Shown here: piece by piece, positions 1 to 5,623 of the stretch
How the letters are laid out: the number at the start of each line of letters is the position of its first letter
Numbering within the stretch: the first letter of the stretch is position 1
The notes under the pieces: generated by a model
The model's database searches: none
The model's input: only the letters and a program-made list of their open reading frames with translations
What the model was told of the DNA's origin: nothing
Program-made: the position numbers and the translations under genes
Origin: Clostridia bacterium
GTDB taxonomy: Bacteria > Bacillota > Clostridia > UMGS1810
Assembly (NCBI GenBank): GCA_017503945.1
Contig: JAFVSB010000134.1
Location: 1 to 5,623 of the forward strand
Reading direction: 5' to 3'
DNA: 5,623 nucleotides

Positions 1-728
1 CTGGAGTTGATTTCGTTGATTTTGCCTACAACTATTCCCTCAGGATACACACCGCCTACCCCCGAGGTGGTGACAATGTCGCCAACTGAAACGGAAGACT
101 CGGTGGTGAGATAATTGATGGAGCAAAAACCCTTATCAAACAAGGTGACATCGCCTTGTACCATACAATATTCGCCGATACGGTCCACAATTGCACCCAC
201 AGAGCTTGATGCATCGATTACTGTGACCACCGTGGACCATGTTCTGCCAACCTCGCTGACATAGCCCACAAGCCCCGTTTCAGTGATGACGGCGTCATTT
301 TTCTTTATGCCGTCGCTAAGGCCTTTGTCGAGCCTGATTACGCTTGTCCAGTTTTCGGTGTCTGTGCCAATTACGCTGGCAGCCTTGAGATTGTATTGGG
401 TAGATGATTTGGACAATTCAAGCATAGAACGAAGCCTTTCGTTTTCGGCGGAGAGCTTATCATAGTCGGCTGCTTTTTGGGTCATCACGATGAGCTGCTG
501 CTTTAAAAGAGTGTTTTCGGTGGCAAACTTGTCAGCATCGGCGCCATATCTTAAGCAATTTGTGATATATGTGCCCACTGACTGAAAGGGCCTCAGCACC
601 ACACCAATGGTGTTGGAAACGATGCCCGCATTGGGTTTGCCCACTGTAGATGCTATCATCAAAGACACGAAGAGCACCGTTATTAAAGTGATGATTATAA
701 TATTTTTGTTATCTTTAAAAAAATTCAT
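1..728 (-). CDS. mreC: Rod shape-determining protein MreC, N-terminal 242 residues (3' end outside window)
   Basis: MreC is a bitopic membrane protein of the elongasome. It links cytoplasmic MreB filaments to the peptidoglycan synthases outside the membrane. The visible part has the family layout: a short polar N-terminus (MNFFKDNK), one membrane segment at about residues 9-27 rich in Ile, Leu and Val, a predicted coiled coil at about 65-105 (ENTLLKQQ, then SAENERLRSMLEL), and from about 112 the beta-rich extracellular domain. Family-typical stretches there are GLVGYVSEVG (152-161), TVIDASSSVGAIV (169-181) and GVYPEGIVVGKI (226-237). The ATG at 728 is preceded by AGGTG (740-736) with a 7-nt spacer, and mreB ends 20 nt upstream, so the two are cotranscribed. 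MreC proteins usually run to about 280-300 residues, so some 40-60 are probably missing beyond base 1. Two cysteines (C188, C202) lie in the extracellular domain. Identification is secure from motifs and context. Confidence 0.96.
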   Translation of the reverse strand, partial: MNFFKDNKNIIIITLITVLFVSLMIASTVGKPNAGIVSNTIGVVLRPFQSVGTYITNCLRYGADADKFATENTLLKQQLIVMTQKAADYDKLSAENERLRSMLELSKSSTQYNLKAASVIGTDTENWTSVIRLDKGLSDGIKKNDAVITETGLVGYVSEVGRTWSTVVTVIDASSSVGAIVDRIGEYCMVQGDVTLFDKGFCSINYLTTESSVSVGDIVTTSGVGGVYPEGIVVGKINEINS

Positions 729-748
729 TTGTACACACCTGCTATAAG

Positions 749-1750
749 CTATTTTGTTTTAAATATCTTCTTGTTTGCATCTTTGTCGTCTATGAGCACA
801 CCCAAACCAAGCGCTACACACTCAAGCGGATTTTCTGCCACGCGCACCGGCATGCCCGTTATGCTGCAAATGAGGCGGTCAATGCCGTTTATGAAAGCTC
901 CGCCGCCTGTGAGAACTATTCCCGAATTCAAAATGTCACCCGAAAGCTCAGGCGGAGTATCTTCGAGCACTGATTTTATGGCGTCGATGATTGAGTGAAT
1001 TTCGCCAACGAGTGCCGCGCGGATATCATCACCTGTGACAAAGGTGCTGCACGGAAGACCTGTGCCTGTGTTGCGCCCGTTTACCTGATGACGGTAGGCG
1101 CCGGAGTTTTTCATCACAGTGCCAAGCTTTAGCTTGATGTCTTCGGCACTTTGAAAGCCTGTGCAAATTCCATATTTTTTGCGAATATGGCTTATGATGG
1201 CTCTGTCGAGAGTATCGCCGCCTGTGCGCACAGTTTTTCTGGCCACAATGCCGCCCAGACAAATCACAGCCACCTCGCTTGTGCCGCCGCCAATGTCCAC
1301 TATCATAATGCCCGACGGCGCATCAATTGCAAGCCCTGCGCCAATAGCTGCCGCCATTGGCTCATCAACAAGGGCAACATCGCGTATGCCTGCACGCAGT
1401 GCAACCTCGATTGCCGCCTTGCGCTCCACGGCTGTGATGCCTGTGGGCACGCCAATGGCGGCGCGTGGTTTTGAGCCTGAAGATGCGAGAACTTTTTTTA
1501 TAAAAAATGCAAGCATTGCTCCTGCAGATTCAAAGTCGGCAATGACGCCATCGGTGATGGGGCGCACTGCCTTTATGCCTGCAGGGGTACGCCCCAGCAT
1601 TTCTTTTGCTTCTTTGCCCACGGCGATGATGTGACCAGTGGCAGAGTCAACTGCAACAACGCTGGGCTCGTCGAGCACTATGCCTTTTGTTTTCTGATAT
1701 ATCAAAGTGTTAGCGGTTCCAAGGTCGATTCCTATATCTTTTTTAGACAC
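749..1750 (-). CDS. mreB: Actin-like rod shape-determining protein MreB
   Basis: MreB is a bacterial actin homologue that forms membrane-associated ATP-dependent filaments which orient cell-wall synthesis. The 333 residues match the usual family length of about 330-350. Visible motifs are phosphate 1 (IGIDLGTANTLIY, residues 6-18), the conserved EPMAAAIGAG (130-139, with the presumed catalytic Glu at 130), phosphate 2 (IVDIGGGTSEVAVI, 150-163) and the adenosine motif (GIVLTGGGA, 277-285). The start is GTG at 1750, since MSKKDIGIDLG begins just where the family does and GAAAGGGG lies 8 nt upstream; the nearer ATG at 1757 is out of frame. The gene follows maf by 14 nt and precedes mreC by 20 nt, a maf-mreB-mreC order common in Firmicutes, here without radC between. 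An oddity is the region around residues 84-97, where the hydrophobic tip of the membrane-insertion loop is replaced by Ser and Gly. A paralogue such as Mbl or MreBH is possible, but linkage to mreC favours MreB. Confidence 0.95.
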   Translation of the reverse strand: MSKKDIGIDLGTANTLIYQKTKGIVLDEPSVVAVDSATGHIIAVGKEAKEMLGRTPAGIKAVRPITDGVIADFESAGAMLAFFIKKVLASSGSKPRAAIGVPTGITAVERKAAIEVALRAGIRDVALVDEPMAAAIGAGLAIDAPSGIMIVDIGGGTSEVAVICLGGIVARKTVRTGGDTLDRAIISHIRKKYGICTGFQSAEDIKLKLGTVMKNSGAYRHQVNGRNTGTGLPCSTFVTGDDIRAALVGEIHSIIDAIKSVLEDTPPELSGDILNSGIVLTGGGAFINGIDRLICSITGMPVRVAENPLECVALGLGVLIDDKDANKKIFKTK

Positions 1751-1758
1751 AGGTCATG

Positions 1759-1766
1759 CCCCTTTC
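1759..1766 (-). promoter_or_regulatory. Shine-Dalgarno site deciding the GTG start of mreB
   Basis: GAAAGGGG lies 8 nt upstream of the GTG at 1750 and overlaps the maf stop codon (TGA, 1767-1765). An ATG at 1757 sits only 1 nt from the G-run, is out of frame with mreB and stops after four codons, so the spacing favours GTG initiation. The overlap with the maf stop suggests ribosomes finishing maf could feed mreB. Confidence 0.75.
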
Positions 1767-2343
1767 AGATTATTACACCAAACTCCCTTTTTAAAAGCTG
1801 ATAAAGCTTTGAAAGCGGCAGACCAACAACATTGTAATAGTCACCGTTTATCTTTTCAACAAAAACTCCTGCATATTCCTGAATTCCATATGCACCTGCT
1901 TTGTCATAGGGTTTGTATGTATTTATATAATCTGAAATTTCAGCATCACTCATTGGATAAAACACCACTTCGGTTTCACAATAGTCGGTCACGGTGGTCA
2001 TATCTTCACTGTTTGTGACAGATATGCCTGATATCACCTTATGAGATGAGCCCGAAAATGAAGAAAGCATATTAAATGCATCTTCAAAGCTTTGGGGCTT
2101 GCCTATTATTTTGCCATTGCTCACCACAACGGTGTCGGCACCGATTACATATGACGAACCTTTTATTTTAGATGCTATATCGGTGGATTTGAGCATGGCA
2201 AGCTCCTGCACATAAAAATGAGGCGGAAGCTCTTTGGAAACAGTGCTTTCATCAACATTGCTTTCAATTATATCAAACTGAAGGCCCACGCCGGAGAGAA
2301 TTTCTTTGCGGCGCGGAGATTTTGAAGCAAGAACAAAATTCAT
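1765..2343 (-). CDS. maf: Maf-family nucleoside triphosphate pyrophosphatase (YhdE-like dTTP/UTP type)
   Basis: Maf proteins are cytoplasmic housecleaning enzymes that hydrolyse nucleoside triphosphates, including modified ones, to monophosphate and pyrophosphate. In Bacillus, Maf overproduction blocks septation. The 192 residues are full length for the family. Motifs seen are the N-terminal phosphate-binding LASKSPRRKEIL (5-16), the Glu/Asp of SNVDES (28-33), GADTVV (68-73, with the presumed catalytic Asp at 70), GKPQS (81-85), HKVISGISV (101-109) and YDKAGAYGIQ (146-155). The last motif resembles the dTTP/UTP-specific YhdE branch more than the m7GTP-specific YceF branch; that substrate assignment is inference. 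The ATG at 2343 is the only start that keeps the N-terminal motif; it has a G-rich site (GCGGGG, 2356-2351) 7 nt upstream. The gene lies 15 nt after dut and 14 nt before mreB, within one operon. Confidence 0.95.
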   Translation of the reverse strand: MNFVLASKSPRRKEILSGVGLQFDIIESNVDESTVSKELPPHFYVQELAMLKSTDIASKIKGSSYVIGADTVVVSNGKIIGKPQSFEDAFNMLSSFSGSSHKVISGISVTNSEDMTTVTDYCETEVVFYPMSDAEISDYINTYKPYDKAGAYGIQEYAGVFVEKINGDYYNVVGLPLSKLYQLLKREFGVII

Positions 2344-2358
2344 GTTAATACCCCGCTA

Positions 2359-2814
2359 TCAGAAAGAGCCTGTGGAGCCAAAGCCGCCGCTGCCTCTTTC
2401 GGTTTTCTGGAGAGAATCGGTCACAGTGAAATCAGCCTTGGCAACTTCCATGATTACCATTTGAGCAATTCGCTCACCGTCGGTTATTGTGTAGGGCTCG
2501 TTGCTAAGGTTCACAAGCGCCACCTTGATTTCACCGGTGTAGTCACTGTCGATTACGCCAACGCAATTTGCAAGTGTTATGCCATGCTTTGATGCAAGAC
2601 CTGAACGCGCAAAGAGAAATGCACCGTATTTGGGGCCCGGAAGTGAAATTGCAATACCTGTGGGAATGAGGGCGCGCTCAAGCGGAGCAAGAGTGATGCT
2701 CTCGCTAAGCACAGCCTTGAGGTCCATGCCTGCAGAGCCTTCGGTTGCATAAAAAGGCACTGCTTTTTCTTTATTATTGTCCAAAAATTTAATATTAATC
2801 TTAGCTATGTCCAT
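2359..2814 (-). CDS. dut: Deoxyuridine 5'-triphosphate nucleotidohydrolase (trimeric dUTPase)
   Basis: dUTPase converts dUTP to dUMP and pyrophosphate, keeping uracil out of DNA and supplying dUMP for thymidylate synthesis. At 151 residues it is the standard homotrimeric type, and all five family motifs are present in order: motif 1 GSAGMDLKA (26-34), motif 2 ARSGLASKHG (69-78), motif 3 GVIDSDYTGEI (86-96, with the water-activating Asp at 89 and the sugar-stacking Tyr at 92 by comparison with E. coli), motif 4 GERIAQMVI (113-121) and the Gly-rich C-terminal arm RGSGGFGSTG (140-149), which closes over a neighbouring subunit's active site. The ATG at 2814 has a strong AAAGGAAGG site (2831-2823) 8 nt upstream that overlaps the stop of the U32 gene. 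The enzyme looks intact and active. It sits directly before maf, another nucleotide pyrophosphatase. Confidence 0.97.
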   Translation of the reverse strand: MDIAKINIKFLDNNKEKAVPFYATEGSAGMDLKAVLSESITLAPLERALIPTGIAISLPGPKYGAFLFARSGLASKHGITLANCVGVIDSDYTGEIKVALVNLSNEPYTITDGERIAQMVIMEVAKADFTVTDSLQKTERGSGGFGSTGSF

Positions 2815-2829
2815 TGTATAAACCTTCCT

Positions 2830-4920
2830 TTATAAAACAGAATTATAGTAGTGACCTCTTGTGAAGAACGATTCGCTCTTTTTGCCTTTGTCATACATGG
2901 TGACAATTTTTTCCATTTCCATGGGTGTTTCGGTGGTAAAATCAAACCTATATGCCGAAGCACCTATATCATCAAGCTCTTTCATGCGGTCAGACATGAC
3001 AATGGGGGCGCTGTTGTATATCACATTGGTGCATGAGCTTTTGTCACAAATGACGGGGAAGCAAATGTTTTTGCGGTCTTTGAGATAATATATCTCCCCT
3101 CTTTTGCATGAGCATTTGCCGAAAGATGAGCGCACAAGGCAGTTGCGCACTGTCATCATGGAAACTCTGCCATACACCACAAGCTCACACGGAATTGACA
3201 TTGCAATGCCTTTTAGCTGCGCTATGGTGAGCTCGGCAGACATTGTGACACCCGACACGCCCATTTTCATGAGCTGCTTTATAGCAAGGGAATTGAAGGT
3301 GTTGAGGCGATAGTCTGCATACACCGTCTTGCCCTCGGGGATAACAGAGAGCTGACCAATATTTGTGATGCACACTGCATCGGTTTTGATGACACCCACA
3401 TCAACGGGGCGAGTGTCGTGCATCACAGGGGGAAGCTTTACCACAAACACATCGGGGGCGCTGCCGAAAAATTTTGAATCAGATGTATATACATCATATG
3501 GCACATAGATGCGCTCAAAGCCAAGGTCATATGCCATATGCGCCTGCTCTGATGTGATGACTGATGCGGTGAGAATGGGAGTTTGGCTTTTCTTTTGCGG
3601 TCTGATGACGGAAAAATCTGCACCTTTGTATTGACGATTTGTGCCGAGAATATAGGCTTGCAAATCAGAAAACACGCTTCGCCTGAGGTTATTGATGTCT
3701 TTAACAGAAATATAAAGGCCATCATCTGCATCCACAGTGAGATTATTATAGCTAAAAACAGTGCCGCCAAGCTTTGAAAGCTGCTGAGTGATTCTCTCGG
3801 CAGTGACGGGAGCGTTTGCTGCCATCTCGGCGATACTATCCCCTTTTGATGAAAATGTGTGACCATCATAGCAAACCGAAAACTCAGGCCTATGCCCTGC
3901 TTTCATAACAAAATGCGCATCGACACCAATAGAATAATCTTTGGTAGCAAAATTGCGGGCACGCTCTATTACATCATCGGTGGCAGAGGAAAAAATATTG
4001 TCATGATTAGATGAATAGCTAAGCATTTTTCTGCCGTATTCGCCTTTATAATAGCCATCGGTAAAACCGCCTCGCGAAAATATGTCGGTGAGCAGGCGTT
4101 TGTCATCAGAAGCGACAGTGCCTCCATTGCGATATTTATCATAAAGACCCGCCACAGCACTCACATATGCTTCACTCTTCATGCGCCCCTCTATTTTGAG
4201 AGAGGTAACGCCCGCAGCTTTGAGCTCCGACACATAATCAATGAGGCAAAGGTCCTTGAGGCTGAGAAGATATTTGCCTTGCTCAGAAATCTGATTGCCG
4301 TTGGAGTCCATGAGCGTATATGCCAGTCGGCAAGGCTGAGCACACGAACCGCGATTGCCGCTACGACCGCCAAGAAAGCTCGACATGAGGCACTGACCTG
4401 AGTAGCTCATGCAAAGAGCACCATGCACAAACACTTCAAGCTCTATGTCACAATTTGAAGCATTGTGGCGGATTTCATCAAAAGACAGCTCCCTCGACAA
4501 AACCACCCTGTCAAAGCCCATTTTCTGAGCCTGAAGAGCCCCTGAGAGATTGTGCACTGTGAGCTGGGTGCTGGCATGAAGGCGCATGTCGGGGAAGTAG
4601 GTGCCCATCATGTTGACAATGCCAAGGTCCTGCACAATCACACCATCGACTCCTGCACCATAGCAAAATTTTATAAATTCAAAAGCATCGCCGAGTTCAT
4701 CATCGGCAATGAGAGTGTTGACCGTTACATACACTCTTTTGAAGCGAAGGTGCGCATACTGCACAGCTTCGATAATCTGTTCATTTGAAAGATTGACGGC
4801 ACCTGAGCGTGCACCAAAGCGTGCACCGCCAAAATACACCGCGTCGGCGCCACTGTCGATGGCAGCTTTAATGCACTCTAAGCTCCCGCCCGGAGCGAGG
4901 ATTTCGATTGGTGTGTTCAT
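2830..4920 (-). CDS. U32-family protein with DUF3656-like region, probable RlhA-type RNA hydroxylase
   Basis: Annotated by family as a peptidase or collagenase, but characterised relatives (E. coli RlhA, TrhP, UbiU) are iron-sulfur proteins that hydroxylate RNA or ubiquinone precursors. The 696 residues start with the family N-terminus EILAPGGSLE (6-15) and GADAVYFGG (24-32), part of the TIM-barrel core. The U32 signature EVFVHGALCMSYSGQCLMS spans 162-180, followed by GSCAQPCR (191-198). C170, C177, C193 and C225 correspond in placement to the four 4Fe-4S ligands known in UbiU. Residues about 327-423 (ending QLSKLGGTVFS and LRRSVFSDL) resemble DUF3656, as in RlhA. The C-terminal part has a second barrel-like half and six Cys between 594 and 630. 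The length is close to E. coli RlhA (about 650), so 23S rRNA cytidine hydroxylation is the best guess; tRNA modification is an alternative. The ATG overlaps the zapA stop by one base (TAATG) and lacks a clear Shine-Dalgarno site, suggesting coupled translation. Confidence 0.9.
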   Translation of the reverse strand: MNTPIEILAPGGSLECIKAAIDSGADAVYFGGARFGARSGAVNLSNEQIIEAVQYAHLRFKRVYVTVNTLIADDELGDAFEFIKFCYGAGVDGVIVQDLGIVNMMGTYFPDMRLHASTQLTVHNLSGALQAQKMGFDRVVLSRELSFDEIRHNASNCDIELEVFVHGALCMSYSGQCLMSSFLGGRSGNRGSCAQPCRLAYTLMDSNGNQISEQGKYLLSLKDLCLIDYVSELKAAGVTSLKIEGRMKSEAYVSAVAGLYDKYRNGGTVASDDKRLLTDIFSRGGFTDGYYKGEYGRKMLSYSSNHDNIFSSATDDVIERARNFATKDYSIGVDAHFVMKAGHRPEFSVCYDGHTFSSKGDSIAEMAANAPVTAERITQQLSKLGGTVFSYNNLTVDADDGLYISVKDINNLRRSVFSDLQAYILGTNRQYKGADFSVIRPQKKSQTPILTASVITSEQAHMAYDLGFERIYVPYDVYTSDSKFFGSAPDVFVVKLPPVMHDTRPVDVGVIKTDAVCITNIGQLSVIPEGKTVYADYRLNTFNSLAIKQLMKMGVSGVTMSAELTIAQLKGIAMSIPCELVVYGRVSMMTVRNCLVRSSFGKCSCKRGEIYYLKDRKNICFPVICDKSSCTNVIYNSAPIVMSDRMKELDDIGASAYRFDFTTETPMEMEKIVTMYDKGKKSESFFTRGHYYNSVL

Positions 4921-5264
4921 TATCTTAAACCGTTCTTTCTTATCTGGATTTCATTTTTGAGAAATCTTTTTTCTTCTTCGAGAGCCTGGATTTCTGAGCG
5001 AAGTGCCATGACTTCATCTTTGCATGCATCAAGCTCTGACATGACATCATCGAGCCTGTCACGAGTCTTGCAAAGCTCATTACACATATTGATGGCAGTG
5101 AGCACCGATATTTTGAGAGGCTTGAGAGATGGGTCCTGAGCAATTTTGCGCATTGTATCATCAACCTCATTACACACTCTGAGAAGATGCTCCTTGCTCT
5201 CTGAACCAACCAATGTATAGTCATTGCCAAAAATTTTAGTATTAATCTTATTTTTATCAGACAT
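4920..5264 (-). CDS. zapA: Cell division protein ZapA
   Basis: ZapA is a small cytoplasmic protein that binds and bundles FtsZ filaments and stabilises the division ring. The 114 residues fit the family. The N-terminal globular part holds the typical KINTKIFGNDYTLVGSES (6-23), then a helix with VDDTMRKIA (34-42) and the conserved VLTAINMCNEL (54-64). The rest, about 62-112, is a charged heptad-like coiled coil (DRLDDVMSELDACKDEVMAL, then ALEEEKRFLKNEIQ) that would dimerise or tetramerise. The ATG at 5264 is chosen because AGAGGA lies 5 nt upstream and the family domain begins right there. The frame stays open for 31 more codons to an ATG at 5357, but that stretch covers the promoter and runs into the gap terminator, so it is not coding. 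This is the first gene of the operon and its stop overlaps the U32 start, a pairing often seen in Clostridia. Confidence 0.94.
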   Translation of the reverse strand: MSDKNKINTKIFGNDYTLVGSESKEHLLRVCNEVDDTMRKIAQDPSLKPLKISVLTAINMCNELCKTRDRLDDVMSELDACKDEVMALRSEIQALEEEKRFLKNEIQIRKNGLR

Positions 5265-5269
5265 TGTAT

Positions 5270-5275
5270 TCCTCT
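5270..5275 (-). promoter_or_regulatory. Shine-Dalgarno site deciding the zapA start
   Basis: AGAGGA stands 5 nt upstream of the ATG at 5264. It supports the 114-residue ZapA over the 145-residue form that would begin at 5357. Confidence 0.75.
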
Positions 5276-5303
5276 TTTCAAACCAGACTATTATACATTT
5301 TAC

Positions 5304-5332
5304 ATTATACACCAAAATCATATGATTGAAAA
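5304..5332 (-). promoter_or_regulatory. Sigma-A-type promoter of the zapA-mreC operon
   Basis: On the minus strand TTTTCA (5332-5327, four of six matches to TTGACA) is separated by 17 bp from a perfect TATAAT (5309-5304). Initiation would fall near 5297, giving a leader of about 33 nt before the zapA ATG. A second perfect TATAAT lies at 5295-5290, but its best upstream hexamer (ATTTTG at 17 bp, TTTTGG at 16 bp) is poorer. The promoter begins 23 bp after the gap terminator, so the operon is set apart from gap. The assignment rests on consensus matches only. Confidence 0.7.
5316..5327. repeat. 12-bp perfect palindrome in the promoter spacer
   Basis: AATCATATGATT reads the same on both strands and fills most of the spacer between the -35 and -10 boxes, touching the last base of the -35. 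A dimeric repressor could bind here and block polymerase, but the site is short and AT-rich, so chance is possible. No known regulator consensus is recognised. Confidence 0.35.
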
Positions 5333-5355
5333 GGGGTTTTTTAAATTTTGTGCAC

Positions 5356-5388
5356 AAAAAAACACTCCGAAAAAATTTCGGAGTGTTT
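5356..5388 (-). terminator. Intrinsic terminator of gap
   Basis: A perfect 13-bp inverted repeat (AAACACTCCGAAA at 5388-5376 pairing with TTTCGGAGTGTTT at 5372-5360 on the minus strand) closes a 3-nt TTT loop, with the T-run continuing to 5356 so that seven T's follow the GGAGTG. It starts 19 nt after the gap stop codon. The opposite strand has only TTT then GG after the hairpin, so termination acts for gap only. Confidence 0.92.
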
Positions 5389-5407
5389 GGTGAATTTAAA
5401 ATTCAAA

Positions 5408-5623
5408 TTATGCAAGCTCTGCAAAGTATTTGATTGTTCTAACCATCTGGCTGGTGTAGGAGTTTTCATTGTCATACCATGAAACAACCTGAACTTCATA
5501 GAGGTCATCAGCTACTTTGGAAACCATTGTCTGAGTAGCATCGAAGAGTGAACCGTAGGTGATGCCGATGATGTCGGATGATACGATTTCGTCTTCATTG
5601 TAACCGAAGGAAGCGGACGCTGC
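5408..5623 (-). CDS. gap: Glyceraldehyde-3-phosphate dehydrogenase, C-terminal 71 residues (5' end outside window)
   Basis: GAPDH oxidises and phosphorylates glyceraldehyde 3-phosphate to 1,3-bisphosphoglycerate with NAD in glycolysis. Only the C-terminus is here, with the frame continuing past base 5623 and ending in TAA at 5410-5408. It contains NEDEIVSSDIIG (9-20 of the visible part), YGSLFDATQT (23-32) and SWYDNENSY (48-56), the family's C-terminal signature. The Asn and Tyr of that signature (visible 52 and 56) match the residues that contact the nicotinamide in Bacillus GAPDH. The catalytic Cys and the Rossmann domain are outside the window, so NAD or NADP preference cannot be judged. 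All five Ile codons are ATC, and TTC and TAC are preferred, as expected of a highly expressed gene and unlike the ATT/ATA use in mreC. It ends in its own terminator and is a separate transcription unit from zapA. Confidence 0.97.
   Translation of the reverse strand, partial: AASASFGYNEDEIVSSDIIGITYGSLFDATQTMVSKVADDLYEVQVVSWYDNENSYTSQMVRTIKYFAELA

Noticed and set aside
1151..1634. Two overlapping plus-strand open frames (107 and 157 codons) opposite mreB
   Set aside because: They are shadows of the mreB codon pattern, have low-complexity Ala/Pro/Ser-rich or Cys/His-rich translations with no family likeness, and no ribosome site was evident.
1743..1757. ATG-initiated five-codon mini-frame (ATG to TAA) overlapping the mreB start
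   Set aside because: It is only 1 nt from the G-run, too close for good initiation, and the overlap probably arose by chance.
3438..3869. 143-codon minus-strand frame inside the U32 gene
   Set aside because: It lies in another frame of a well-supported U32 coding sequence and its translation shows no recognisable domain.
5265..5357. N-terminal 31-residue extension of ZapA
   Set aside because: The extension has no family counterpart, covers both promoter boxes, and begins inside the tail of the gap terminator. The Shine-Dalgarno site at 5275-5270 points to the ATG at 5264.
5391..5405. Inverted repeat TGAATTT-A-AAATTCA between the gap stop and its terminator
   Set aside because: It is AT-only apart from one G-C pair at the ends, has a 1-nt centre that cannot form a hairpin loop, and is best explained by base composition.
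1..5623. CRISPR array, insertion sequence, tRNA/rRNA gene, riboswitch or attachment site
   Set aside because: No regularly spaced repeats, transposase motifs, terminal inverted repeats or structured RNA patterns were seen; the window is almost fully coding with housekeeping genes.

Overview
All seven genes in this window lie on the minus strand, so transcription runs from high to low coordinates. They are core housekeeping genes of a bacterium, most likely an anaerobic Firmicute of the class Clostridia. The support for this is the maf-mreB-mreC order, the single-domain ZapA with its SEE/SKEH-type helix, the GAPDH C-terminus with a WYDNENSY motif, purine-rich Shine-Dalgarno sites, and a base composition that looks like mid-40s percent GC by eye. 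The genus cannot be told from this segment.

Reading in the direction of transcription, 5623-5408 is the last 71 codons of gap (glyceraldehyde-3-phosphate dehydrogenase). A strong intrinsic terminator follows at 5388-5356. A new transcription unit then starts from a sigma-A-type promoter (-35 TTTTCA at 5332-5327, -10 TATAAT at 5309-5304). It carries zapA (5264-4920), a U32-family protein resembling the 23S rRNA hydroxylase RlhA (4920-2830), dut (2814-2359), maf (2343-1765), mreB (1750-749) and mreC (728-1, cut by the window edge). Gaps between these genes are 20 nt or less, zapA and the U32 gene overlap by one base (TAATG), and no terminator is visible between them, so they look like one operon. 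No stretch above 300 bases lacks a gene; the only real intergenic region is 5265-5407.

Functionally the operon joins cell division (ZapA, an FtsZ-ring stabiliser), cell-shape control (MreB and MreC of the elongasome), pyrimidine nucleotide sanitation (dUTPase next to a Maf pyrophosphatase) and probable iron-sulfur-dependent RNA hydroxylation (U32 protein). I see no mobile element, CRISPR array, tRNA or rRNA gene, or sign of horizontal transfer. I do not see a previously undescribed system. The points most worth checking are the missing hydrophobic membrane-insertion loop in MreB, the cysteine cluster at the U32 C-terminus, the twin TATAAT boxes with a palindrome in the zapA promoter, and the regulatory logic of the operon.
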